A program made the position numbers and the translations under genes. From the NCBI RefSeq assembly GCF_029227915.1, contig NC_079882.1, positions 25,363,001 through 25,427,000 of the forward strand: a DNA stretch of 64,000 nucleotides, in the 5' to 3' direction. Shown here piece by piece: positions 37,501 to 49,261 of the stretch (its first letter is position 1; each line of letters begins with the position of its first letter). The DNA comes from Hydractinia symbiolongicarpus (lineage: Eukaryota; Cnidaria; Hydrozoa; Anthoathecata; Hydractiniidae). The notes under the pieces were generated by a model that was not told where the DNA came from, searched no databases, and was given only the letters and a program-made list of their open reading frames with translations.

Positions 37501-38179
37501 TATTATTTCTTATCGAACATCAGGTTGACATCAAATAACATTTAAGCGCCGATAGAAGAGAGATAACAAACAGGAAAAAAAGTGTTTTTACTAGGATTTT
37601 TATTTCTATTGCTAATTTAAACATTTAGAAATAGTACATTTTAGCTCCTTTTATGCTTTGTTTCTAGCTTTTTTACCAACAAATTTATGACTTTTGTTGG
37701 GGCACAAGACGATACTGAATTTGGTTTCAAGTCTGTATCATTCTCCACGGTTTACCCTTTTGCTAACAACTTCGGTTTCCAGTGAGGTTTATGGGAGAGT
37801 AAGGAACATCGACGAAGTATTTTTTAGGATGTGTCTAGCAATTATTTCTTTTCCCAAAGGCTGAAGAGGCTGGTAAAAGTGAAAGTAAGCTGGGTCTGTT
37901 TTCAAGGGACTATATATCTTGCTAATATGGTATAGACTCGATTGTTTTAGATAAGCTTCATGCACGTGATAACTTTATGCCTAAACTGTCAACTGGGAGA
38001 ACCGGAAGAAGTTCAAAAAAAAGAACGAAAGATAACTACCTCGGAAGACTATCTAGATGAACCTGTTGTCAAAACGTATGTGCCATCAATTGACAGAGCT
38101 TACATTTTATTTTGAAGTCGAAGATACACAGATATGGTGGAGTGGGTATTTCTTTTCACTTCTTTCCAGCAATGGATGA

Positions 38180-39390
38180 TTATGAATAAATAACAACTCA
38201 ATATGGTGATATTGGTATTCTCGCCTTGTTGGCTTGGCAAAGAACATATTCCTTCTCTAAATGCTGTGACGCAACTTTAAGGTCTTCGTATTTAAACTTC
38301 GGAAATTCAATAACATTATTCACATGTCTTAAGTCTAAAAAAAGCCTTAACTTTTTTCCTTCGGCTACAGTGAGCGGGTTGCAGCAGTATGGCATAGTTT
38401 CGACTTCCTCGATATAACCTTGCAAAAGAAGCTCCTCAATACTGTCCTTGACAAAAGTTTTACATTCTAATTCGTTTTTCCAAAATGTTTTGTTCTTTTT
38501 TAGGTTACCAACCACGGACATCTCATTTGTACTGCCTGACTCGAATTCCCAATTTTGACTGGCTACAACGAGAAAATTAAAATAAACGTAAAAATTAGAG
38601 ATTTAACACAAATCGGACTGTCTGAAAAAACTTTTATCTTCTGTCGCTACTTTGGATGTTTTTTGGTAGAACAATACGCCGAAAGATTCCTTGCTTTTGA
38701 CAAATCCAACATAATCGCGGATTAGACCATGTAGATGTGGGGTTTCGTACGTTGGGAACAAACGTAGTATTTTGACTGTGATAATTAAAAGTATCTTCTG
38801 CGAGTTTCCGCAGGCTTAAATCGTACTTTGCTTTTTTAATTTTTTCCTTTTTAGCATTTGCTGTTCTTTTTGCTCTGTTTATAGCGCGTTCGTCCTCAGA
38901 ATTAGAGGCTAGATCATCGCTCTCATAATCGTTAGCAGCTTGCCAATCTTCACTATCCGCTAACCTTATAAGTTTGAAACGTTTCCGTATTAACTTCTTA
39001 CCTTCTTCAAGGTGTTCTTTAGTGGCATTAACTTTATTTTCAGCGATGCTCTCCTGCGCTCTGTCTAATGTAGTAAGCAGTTTGGTGCAGAATTCCATCT
39101 GTTTTTGGTTACCTCGCCCTTTTAAGTTAGTTGACTGTAAGTTGCGTTGTTCTTCTATAGTAGCTTCTACCTTCTTTTCGTGCTTTTCTAGGAACCTTTT
39201 GGCAATTGTTTTTGCAACGGTAGAAGCAGCTTCTAAAGTTGATTCCTGATGCTTGGCAAGTGTTGCTTCGACAATCTTCTGGATTTCTTCGTCCGCCTTA
39301 TTTGCGACGCCAAGGCCAACTGACGATAGAGGAAGAACCTTTGCGAGAATCGCCTGAAATACTAACTCACTGCGCATGTGCAGTCAGACC
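38180..39390 (-). pseudogene. DIRS-like retrotransposon remnant (gag and RT pieces)
   Basis: The 38634-39377 frame resembles the gag of cnidarian DIRS/Ngaro-type elements: a charged alpha-helical protein ending in a degenerate zinc knuckle (LCWICQKQGIFRR, missing the His and the last Cys). Downstream, 38198-38521 encodes the start of the matching reverse transcriptase (SVVGNLKKNKTFWK ... CCNPLTVAEGKKLRLFLDLRH). The catalytic core and tyrosine recombinase are absent. Confidence 0.65.
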
Positions 39391-39556
39391 TGCAAAGCAT
39401 TGCCGTACAGAATCTGAAAAGAAACTTAGTTTCCAGCAATTTGCGATAGTGGAAACCTCGCATCTAGTGTGCGTTAACAGTTATGTTGGTATTTTAAATG
39501 CGAATAAGATATTTTCTACGTTAACACTGTCGAGTGCTGTTTTGAAATCTATAATT

Positions 39557-39673
39557 GTTATAACACCCTTGTCCCGAGGGATTTCTGCATTTTCGAGATG
39601 AGAGATAATCAGATAATAATCTCTCATATCAAAAAGGCAAAAATCCCTCGGGACAAAAGGGGTTTGTTATAAC
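39557..39673. repeat. Fold-back repeat with about 50-bp arms
   Basis: The left arm GTTATAAC...TTGTCCCGAGGGATTT...ATGAGAGAT is repeated inverted on the right with small indels (AAATCCCTCGGGACAA...GTTATAAC). The central loop is about 10 nt. Probably a compact MITE; I see no certain target duplication. Confidence 0.7.
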
Positions 39674-39946
39674 TGCTATCAGATTTTTCCTGTTACTCCT
39701 TCTAGAACTCTTCATAAAGCTGCTTTTTGTGAGGTTGTCGATCTTTCATGCCTGAAACCATTTTGATTGGTTCTATCAGCAGATGCTTGTCTAGATTGTC
39801 AGTTGAATTTGATTTAAGGTCATTCGACATATCGTCTTTGCAGCAACACCAATCAAGTTTTTCCTCTGAATTTTTTGTGTTTGCTCAAGTGTTTTGGTAT
39901 GATATGATTATTATGTTAATGTTAAACCTGTTTTTTTAATGTTACT

Positions 39947-40525
39947 TTAAAGGAAGAAACTTCTTCTAATAAAATTTTCGCGATTATTGCGTTTTTGAAA
40001 AGAATTCATTGCGAAAGTTTATTTTTTTTTTGAGTTGACGTAAAATTATGTGATTTTTTAGCGTTGTTGCAATTTATCATATTAACTGTATCTGTAGTTT
40101 TTCTTCTAGAAATTCTTGGGATATATATTTTTTTAGTTTCTTCTTTTCATAACCATATCTATTTTTCATTTGTTTCTTTTCTCTAACTTGTTCACCATAT
40201 CTTATCTTTTGTATTCTTGAATTAGTTGCTGTCTATCTTTTTCATGTTTTTCTTTTGGAGAATTTACTGTTACACAGTCTCTGCATTTGCATTTTATAAC
40301 ACTTTGATGTTTTTCAGGAGTAAAGCTAGTGAAAGCAAATACTTTTGCGAACGGAAAATTTTAAAAAAATCTTTTGCGTTTTGTGGTTTTCGGGCCAATT
40401 TCGCAGATCGAAAAAAAATTTCTAGAAATAACTCATTTTTCAACATCAGACAGATTCTCTTCTTTTAAAATTAAAATACAATTTACAATTTTTCGTTATA
40501 ATTAAAAAAATCTTCTTCCCTCGTA
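39947..40525. mobile_element. Possible second, diverged copy of the 24366 MITE family
   Basis: Starts TA-CTTTAAAGGAAGAAAC like the intronic MITE and contains the same TTTTCGCG/TTGCGAAAG word style. The right end (CTTCTTCCCTCG-TA) is weakly matched. Confidence 0.4.
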
Positions 40526-40582
40526 GAGTCAGCTTAATCACATTCTTCATTGAGCCGAATTTTACCATCGCTGAACTGAAGC

Positions 40583-41101
40583 ACGGTAGAATCTGTCTAA
40601 AGCAGACACTGTCAGTGCAAAAATGTGTCTGTTTTATAGAGATGTCCGATTTTTTTAAAACTATAGTTTTAGGCCAAATTGTTTTTCAAGATTTATTTTA
40701 CGAGGATTGCACTAAGAGACTGTATTTGGGCACAAAGCATTATTTATAATAAAAATATACTATGAAAAAAGTATTCGTTGATTGAAGACTATCCTCTATC
40801 ATCCTTTCTTTTGATTGTTGAAAATATATCTTTGCTGTCGAACAGGCAGAAGAAACATATAAAAAGAGTATTTGATAGTGTAAATAAAAAATGTCTGAAA
40901 TAAAAAAAATATTGAAGAATATTTTTTGTCGTCATGTGATTTAGTGTAAAAATTGTCACCAGTGACCGCTTTATTACTGTGCATTTTATAAAGACTCTTT
41001 GATAAGAGTGTAGCCTAAGATATATCCATTCCAAGTATCACTCTTTGTCTTAAAAAAATGCCCGCTCTAGCCAGTACCCGCTTTAATTGGATTCCACTGT
41101 A
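40583..41101. mobile_element. Decayed Tigger/pogo-like MITE
   Basis: The left end GGTAGAATCTGTCTAAAGCA and the inverse of the right end AGTGGAATCCAATTAAAGCG resemble the CAGTRGAATC...TTAAAGCGG termini of Tigger/mariner elements. There is no coding sequence. Confidence 0.4.
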
Positions 41102-43321
41102 TCGCAAACGGGTAATAAATGACTGTTATCGTCAGATTAACCTGCATCGCCATCCAACATTTTGTCAATGTCGTGACAAGGATCGATTGGTGGCAACTTT
41201 GTTGAACCGAGCGCATCAAAAATTTCAACAGCTTTCTATTCACTTTCATTTATCTCTTTACGTTTGGTAACGGTGATGTGGTTGAACTCCACTATCCAAC
41301 CAGCGCTTTAGCTTACTCAGCTGTAAACAAATTTAAACATTTGATAATTTAAGCCATCATCCAATTGAGCTTTGGCTTGCCTTGATCATATTCGGCAAAT
41401 TTGTTTCAGAAATCTAAATGTGGCGTCATGAGCAACTATGCTTTAATCAAGCTTGATTGCACGCTATCTACTAGATCTGGTTAAGGGTCTCTACATCGAA
41501 CTTGCAGAGGATAGATTAGTTAGCAACCTTTTCAACTTTGTTATGAATTTGCCTTCGATGGTTCCAGACATTTTCTGGAATCTTTAAAATTTCTTATTTA
41601 ATTATTATTTCTTCCAAGGTGTGAAAGATAAGGGTACTGTTATTGCGCGTAATAAATAATATTTATAATAATAATTATCCACAAACAATACCTGAAAGTA
41701 ATTTCATTATAACTCTCTATTGTAACTCTGTAATGGCAACAGGGTGACAAAACCATGCTGAAACATAGTTCGGTCAGTATTTTACATATTGTAAATTTCA
41801 GGGTCCCGACTCCAGAGTCCCACATGTCGGGTCCCGAGTGGTGAGTCCGACTTTTCCGATATGTCAAAAATATAAGCTATTTCGATAATTAGTACATACT
41901 CAGCACATACTACGTACATGCGCATAAAGAATTTTTTTATACAGTTTCACGTTCTTTTAATCCGAGACAGGGAACAAAAGTATTCTTTCTTTGCAAAAGA
42001 GTCGTTACCTCAGCGGTAACACTGGATTAAGAGCCCTGTGCGCTTATTTAAAATTTTAACTTTTAGCGTGTGTTGCTATGCATAAGTCAAGAGAAGAGCT
42101 TATTGGAAAATCTCATTTTGTGTGATGTGTAGAGACCAAATTGAAGTGTATTTGCTATTGTCCAGCTGGAAATAATTAAGTATCTATTCTGCGATCGTCA
42201 AAAATGCTATTCCCGTGTGCAGAGCTATTTTCAAAGAGATTTAGGGACAAGAAGTCATGGGTGAGCTTCGGTGTTTTTTCGGATTGAAGGAAAAAAAATA
42301 ATAAGAAATACTGGAATTATAGAGAGTTGCAATTCAAGAATCTCGGTTATCTTGTTCGTTCCCAGTCAGTATCAATATACTCATCATCAAACGAGTCTCG
42401 ATAATCTCGTCCGCAGAGCTTCTTTTTAGCTTTTTGATATGTCTGATAGCGCAAAAAAGTAGTTTTTGTTCCTGAGTCCAAAAATTATAAACAAAATTAC
42501 AAAAATTGATTATATTATTTAAGACATCCTAGACTATCTTTGCTGAGAAACTTAAGTCAAGACTTCCTCGTTCTCATGCGTTTTTTATTTTAAGATATAA
42601 AAGAGACGAAGGTCTTAAAAAATGAGAACAAGATTGCATGAAAATACTGAAAGTGTACGTATGAAAGACATCATCCTGTCGTTAATGACGTCACCACGGC
42701 AAAATAGTGAGTGACAGGACACTTCTCCTGCATAATTGCCCCGCTAATGTGCTGCTGAGATATATATGATAAAGTTAACCGTCTTCCTTTTTTATAAATT
42801 TCTTTGTAGTGGTCCTCAATCCTATATGAAAAATAAAAATAGCATATAGAAAAGCTGATACAGAACATAGAAATACAGAAACATAGAAAACATAGAAATT
42901 GAACAGGTATGAAGATTTAATGCTGTGCGTCGCTTACAACTAAACACAAAATTAACTACAGGTACACGATTAAGCTCGATTAGCCTAATAAAAATAAAAT
43001 AAATAATATATGTATATTACTTAAGTCAAGACTAAAATAATGTCCCGATCGTATGTTAACAAGAAGCCCTGGGGGCTCTAAGAATTTCAGCTCGCTACCA
43101 AAATTTTTGATGAAAACATGCTAATTCTTTGTGTTGTTGTGCCAAACATTCGAAGAGGTTTGGTGCATGAAGCTCTGAAGGTAAAGCACACAAGTGATAT
43201 TATATCTTACAACAAACGCAAACAAAACGAAACGTGTCATAATAAACTTACATTTTAAAAGAAATTGCTAACAAAAAATACAGCCAATCATTCATGGTTG
43301 AAAGTTTTGCGATTGAAACGT
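41102..43321. other. Spacer with one dispersed repeat copy
   Basis: No gene supported. 42840-43015 shares ACACAAAATTAACT and GATTAAGCTCGATTAGCC with 46600-46760, so both are copies of one dispersed repeat. Otherwise AT-rich unique sequence. Confidence 0.4.
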
Positions 43322-43720
43322 TTATGGTCTTAAACGGCATTTAGTTTCGAAGAATTAAAATTTTGATGTGACCATCATTTTCAGCATACTTTTTTTGTTA
43401 ACTTTGCCAATTTTTGTTGAAAATGAAGTAGTTTTAATTTTTGAATAAATTTTGGCCTAAAATGACATTAAGGTGACAAAAAATCAAACTTTTGTACCAT
43501 CATCATTTTCAGCATACTTTATTTGTTAACTGTGCCAGATTTAACCGAAAATGAAGTGGTTTTAATTTTTGAATCAATTTTGGCCTAATGGCATTTAGGT
43601 GACAAAAATTAAAATTATTATGTAACCATTATGTTCAGCATACTTTTTTTGTTAACTGTGCCAAATTTTGTCGAAAACAAATACCAATTTTGTCCTGAAA
43701 AGTCATTTAGATGACCTCCC
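43322..43720. repeat. Tandem array, about three units of ~125 bp
   Basis: Units contain ATTTTCAGCATACTTT, then TTGTTAACTGTGCCA, then GAAAATGAAGT and TTTTGGCCTAA. Starts recur near 43366, 43488 and 43621, with a partial unit at 43322. Units differ by about 10-15%. Confidence 0.75.
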
Positions 43721-44408
43721 AGTAGTTAGGGAGCTTGGGTACGAAGTTTACATCTTTGACGGAGGAACGTGTAATCCCAGGGTCGATTTTTTCTCAAAAA
43801 ATGCTCCAAAAGAAAAAAACGACGGTTTTAAAGAATTTCCTACGCTTTCTGGCGCGGAAATTCAATTAAAGAAACTTAGTATGGGGCCCACCAACCATCT
43901 AGACCATAAATTTTCAGAAATCCTCTGTAAAACTAACACAGAACCAGGCCCAAAACTGAGCCTCAAAAGTAGGTTTCTAATAAAAGAATATAATATAACT
44001 CATTGTGCGTATTAAATATATGTTAATTAAAAAGTGCTGTACACAAATTTTGTTTATGCGAACTCTATTTATATTCACATTATTATTCATTTATTTATAG
44101 TTGACTAAGTATAAATACATATATAGCTAATAAAAGCTAGTTAATGTCAACTTGAAAAGAAAGATTTTAAAATATACAGTATAAATATAAGGCATAAAAT
44201 ATTTTTAGATATATACAATTTTTTAAACATTTGTGGTTGTATAAATTAAGTGAGTGTATAAGCAAATATGAAATTAGCGAGAGTACATCCGCGAGTCATA
44301 TAAAACCAATTTGTGGGATGTATTTTTTACATAGTCTGCAGGAGCAGTTTGGTACCCACTTTTTAATTTGGGATTTAAAGGATTGCAAGGATGACATTTC
44401 TTTGATTC
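43721..44408. other. Spacer between tandem array and LINE
   Basis: AT-rich. The 115-codon frame 43668-44015 starts in the tandem array and has no recognised domain. Nothing else supported. Confidence 0.35.
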
Positions 44409-46135
44409 TTACTGGAATTTGTTGCCATATTTTGTAACCGATAAAGGATAATCAACAGCCTTTTTCCATTTTTCAAGCATAACAGTGAGACAGTGCTGAG
44501 CACTGTAGCCTTTCCTAAATCCACACTGAAACTTACTTAAGTATCGGTTAAAATAATCTTCAATCTGACGATACAGACATCTCTCAAAGATTTTTGAAAG
44601 GTTACTAAGAATGCTTATAGGTCTGTAGTTTGATTTGTTAGATCTGTCTTTTTCTTTAAAAAGTGGTGTCACATCTGCCCTTTTCAAAAATTCTGGGTAT
44701 TTACACAGATCAATTGCAGAGTTAACAGAGAAATGTAAAATTTCTAAATACTGATCTTCGTTTTCCTTAATTATTTTTGTTGGTATATCGGTTTCTTGGC
44801 ATGCCTTATGAATATTCAAATTTCGTATCTCTCTCCTGATTTCAGCTTTTTCTACATGATTGAAGGAAAAACCAGGATTGTAATCACCAATGTTTTTTTT
44901 TATATTCAGTATACTTGGATGGTTTTCATATCGTTTAATAGCCTTCAAAACAGGGTCATCTACGTTTGAGCAAATTACAAGGATTGTGTCAGATATTGTA
45001 AGATCCAGATTTTTTACAATATTCGTGAAGAAAGTGTTGAAAATGTTTGCAACCTTTTCATCATCCGATATGATTTCTTCTTTTTCTATCAGTGTTATAA
45101 TTTGGGTCGATGGTCCTTTATCGGACAAGAAAGGTTTTATAGTTTTCCAAAATGTCTTATTATCGGTAATTTTTTTAACATTTAGATTGTTGTAATAATC
45201 ATATTTTTCTTTTCGAAATAGTGTGACACAAATATTTCTTTGTTGATTAAAAGCTAATCTATTTTCTTCTGTTCTATTTTTTAAGTATTTATTTCTAAGC
45301 CTACTTCTTTTCATAACAGCCTTATGCAGGGTCCTATTCATGAACGGTGATTGGTTTGCTCTTACGTATTTTTTTTTTAATGGCGCAATTTTGTTAAGGA
45401 CTGATTTTGCACATTCATGAAAGTTTTCTAACTCATCATCTATCTTTTTTTTCGATTTTTCTATATTTTGAAGTCGACATGTTAGCTCATAACAAAAACG
45501 TTCATTTGAAAAGTTTTTGTAATTCCTATATTTGATGATATGAGATTTTTGTTTCTGAAAATATATTTTCATTACAGTGATGGCCATTTTATGGAAATCG
45601 GAGAGACCTGTTTCCAATGTGCTGGTGCTTTGGAAATAGTTATATCGATTTGTGAGAAAAAGATCAATACACGATGGGTTATCAGGGTTTTTAAAGCATG
45701 TGGGGCCCTTCACGAGGCACTTAAGGTTGTAGAGTTCAGCAAATTCTGTCATGCTATTTTCGTTAATTTCCGCATTAAAATCTCCTAATAGTAATATGTT
45801 GTCATAATTTGCAGACAAAACATCAAGACCGTTACCAATATTTTTTAGATGTTCAGATATAGCATTTTTGTGGTGGTTGTATGAGCAACAGAGCAGCCAT
45901 TTTTTTTTTCGCAGGTTTAGTTCGACAAAAAATCCTTCAAAATTGTCCGTACTAGTACTAGTTGGATGCAACTGTTTTGATGGAATATCTTGACGTACAT
46001 ATAAGAGCATACCTCCACCTTTACTATTACGATCCAGACGAAAAGGCTTTGTGTAACCGTCAATTTTAAATTGAGCGGTAGGAAAAGAGCTATCAATTTT
46101 AGTTTCAGAGATTAAAAGAACATCAAGCTAATACT
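44409..46135 (-). mobile_element. Truncated LINE with endonuclease and partial RT frame
   Basis: A long open frame (44409-46010, extended upstream in frame to about 46130) encodes an apurinic endonuclease (LDVLLISETKID, GGGMLLYVRQDI, LLLGDFNAE, GLSDFHKM in place of SDH), a basic linker (AKSVLNKIAPLKKKYVRANQ) and the RT fingers (SNYRPISILSNLSKIFER, FQCGFRKGYSAQHCL). It breaks off right after EKWKKAV, where the first RT aspartate block should begin. It therefore lacks the catalytic palm and both ends, yet 530 codons remain stop-free, which suggests recent loss. Confidence 0.85.
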
Positions 46136-46191
46136 TTTCGAACCGAAAATATATACACATGTGCACCCAGATTTTGTTTAAAGTAGATATA

Positions 46192-46305
46192 TCTATATTA
46201 TAATGCCCGTATACGTCTGTCCGTCCGTCCGTCTGTCTGTCACGCAAAATGGTAGCTTAGCTGCGACGGGCGAACCCGTGGATTTTTCCACGGACTAACG
46301 ACTAG
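46192..46305 (+). mobile_element. Minimal non-autonomous Helitron (114 bp)
   Basis: Begins TC (TCTATATTATAATGCCCG) after an A and ends with a hairpin CCGTGGATTTTTCCACGG, eight bases, then CTAG before a T: the full set of Helitron signatures (5' TC, 3' hairpin, CTRR, A-T insertion). The interior has a GTCCGTCC/GTCTGTCT microsatellite. A related copy lies at 8822-8963. Confidence 0.8.
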
Positions 46306-49261
46306 TATATATAATTTAAACAAAATCTCAATGAATATATGTATATATTTTTAATTAAAATATATTTAACATAATATATATAACATATATATATATACAA
46401 CAAAAATGTTTAGTTCAATTATACATGCAGACTACTCTTTTCATTTCTTAAGGACCTAGACACAGCCACGGATGTTAAAATTCTTGTTTAAAAGTGTTTT
46501 TCTGATCGTGTAAAAATACAATCGAGACCAAACTCTACAAGTTCTTGATTCAAAGTTGTTGTTTTTCAATTTTTGTGCTTAACCCTATCTTCTTAATGAA
46601 TGATGTATAGAAAATCAAAATAAGAAATATAGAAAAGCAAAACGCAACTTCAAAGACACATAAAGAATAGGTATAATGAATACTTAGGAATTCTGTGTCA
46701 TCCACCACCGTATCATATCACAAAATTAACTGGAGGTTCGCGATTAAGCTCGATTAGCCTTAATACAATGAATGTTGCATACAGAAGTCTGCGTTTAATA
46801 TCGCCTGTATGTTCTCCCAACATTTAGCAGCCAAGCAACTGAAATGAATAATAAATTTGAGGTACAATCTAGATTGCCTGGCTACTTAACGTTCCAGTTC
46901 CCTACCCTCAACGCCGTCCTCCCCGTCCTCCCCCTGTTATTGTAGTAAAATATGTTAATCTAATGAATTCTGTGGATTAATTAATTTTTTACGACTATAT
47001 ACTTATCATCACTACAAGAAGTATCTCGTGATCGGATTTGCAAAATAAGCAAACGTCCGATCTTAAAGAATGTAGGCATATCAGAAATGTCTGTAAAAAG
47101 CAGAAGTGTCCGCATTTTGGAAAGTTTTACATTTTAAGCCGCAAATTGAAAAATGAAGCCGATTTTTGTATCACAAAGGAAAAATAACAAATGATAATAT
47201 AATAATAACATAATGATAACGAACCAAACTTTCAATCTTTACAGATCTTTAAAGTTTTTCAAACAAATTTTAACAAATTTTGGACAATTGATTTTATTTT
47301 AAAAAGTCTTTACCCTGGTAAAGTTGTTGATAAGATGAATTGACTGGATACAAAAGTTGTAAAATGTTTAAAAAAAATGTTTGCTTTTAATTTTTTGGAC
47401 TGTCCGCTTATTGGGAAGAAAAAAAAGCCACATTTGCTCTTTCGTGCTGAAAATATTTTCCGCTAATTAGAGTGTCCGGTAATTAAGTGTTCGCTATTTG
47501 GAAAGTTTTTTATGAGACTTTGACTAGAAAATGGCTGGTGTATGACCACAGTGTCTGCTAATCATAGGTATCCGCTTTTTGGAGTGTCCGTTAATTGAAG
47601 AGAATACTGTATTCAAAATATAAGCTGTGATAAAAAGAGTATATCAAAGAACAAAATGTAAGAAATCGTGAAGGAGAAAAGGGAACATTATGCTCAAAAT
47701 TTAATATAATACTTACTGTGATGCGAAGAATAAAAACTCCATGAAGTGAAAGATAAATAAAAGAGATTAAAGTTCAAGTCTGTTGATAATTCGGACACTT
47801 TCAAAACAATAACAAAAAATATATAATGTAAAAGATATACCCGTTTTTTCTATTTAAGAATACTCAACTTGAAGGAAGTCCTCGAATGTTCTTAGAAGGC
47901 TTTTAGAATTTGAAGCTTCTTCGATTGTTCCTAATTTCCTCTTGTTTTATCGTTTTTGAAGTTTAAATATTTTTATGTTTTAGCCCCATCATCACAGCGT
48001 CCTTTACAAACTTTTTGCTTGTTTTCTCAAGTGAAAGGATAAATCAAGATATTAGGTAGATGTTCAATGCTGGAAAGAATAAATGAATGGATATTTGGTC
48101 TTGCATGCGATTCAAAAAATTATTTAAATTATTTTTTTTAACTGAAAAATTTTTTGCATTTTAAGAATAACCCGAAATTTCGCGTTGAAAAAATTTTCTT
48201 TTATTGATTTTCTATTTCCAAAAGAATAAACTTTTGCGAAAAGTGTCAAAAAACCGAGAAAAACGCGACAGTTTTCTGCCCACTAATAAGTCAAATCCCA
48301 CTACTTGGTTTAGCATATCGGTTTCTAAAAGTAACAGTGGTCCTGTAGCTATTTGTCTCTACGTAGACGTTAAAAGACATATATTGATCTTTTGTGTGGT
48401 TTACTTGTCCTAAGCTTTATTTTTGTGTTTAAGGAGCTACGGAACGGCTGTTGGTTTTCGACTTCAGTGACTTACATACACGAAAGTCGAGCTGTTTTTC
48501 CGGCATGTATGTAATTTACAGACTGGAACATATAGATATATCTAGAATTTTTATCTTCTCCAGCCTTGGTCATGTTTTCATCCAGAATGAGCTCGCTGAA
48601 ATACTTCTTTGTAATATACTTTTCCGAGTAAAGTGCGCTGGTCTGTTCATTGCGCAAAACGCGTTTGGCGGATTTTTAATATGTGCCCGGGATATACGGA
48701 AAGTGAGAATTTTAACCGGTTCGTGGCCCCTAAAGTATCGTAGTTAGAGATCCTAGACTTTGAGAGACTATTGAAGTCTTCTATCAAGTTTCTTCATTTA
48801 TTCTTAACAAGAATTAAGTCTACATTTTAATTATTTATTTTCGAAATAGAGATCCGTAGTTTCCCACCTTAAAGCCTTGTTTTGGTCAAAAAACGAGTTT
48901 TTTTTGTGCAAATTTTTGTGCATCGCTGTAAAAAAAATAAAGCATTGCGATGGAGAACACTAGCAATAGTGTGATACGCTAGCTTGGTAAATCTCATCCA
49001 GCGTGGTAAAAATTTTGGTAAGATTGCTCAGATGGATCGAACATGCTGTACAAGGCGAAATTTGTTTACTTTTTTATTTTCTCCTGTAAATAAACACCAA
49101 GTTCTGTATCGAAACACAGTGAAAAATCACTACAAATTATTAATTGGTTCAATATTACCTGCATGGGCTTTCAGGATGTGAAATAATATATTATTGGTTA
49201 ATATGAAGTGAACTAATCCGACATTTTTACACCACTGTTTTGACAACAAAAGTAGCTAATT
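46306..49261. other. Spacer upstream of the TBC1D1/4 gene
   Basis: No gene supported. 46600-46760 is the second copy of the dispersed repeat seen at 42840-43015. Around 47390-47610 recurring GTGTCCGCTAATT words end in a Tigger-like terminus (AATACTGTATT), probably a decayed DNA element. The promoter of the downstream gene should lie near 49260 but has no clear motif. Confidence 0.4.

Noticed and set aside
41990-42050. tRNA-like string around CTCAGCGGTAAC
   Set aside because: No paired acceptor stem or complete A and B boxes could be built.
43668-44015. 115-codon open frame as a gene
   Set aside because: Begins inside the tandem array and has no recognisable domain.
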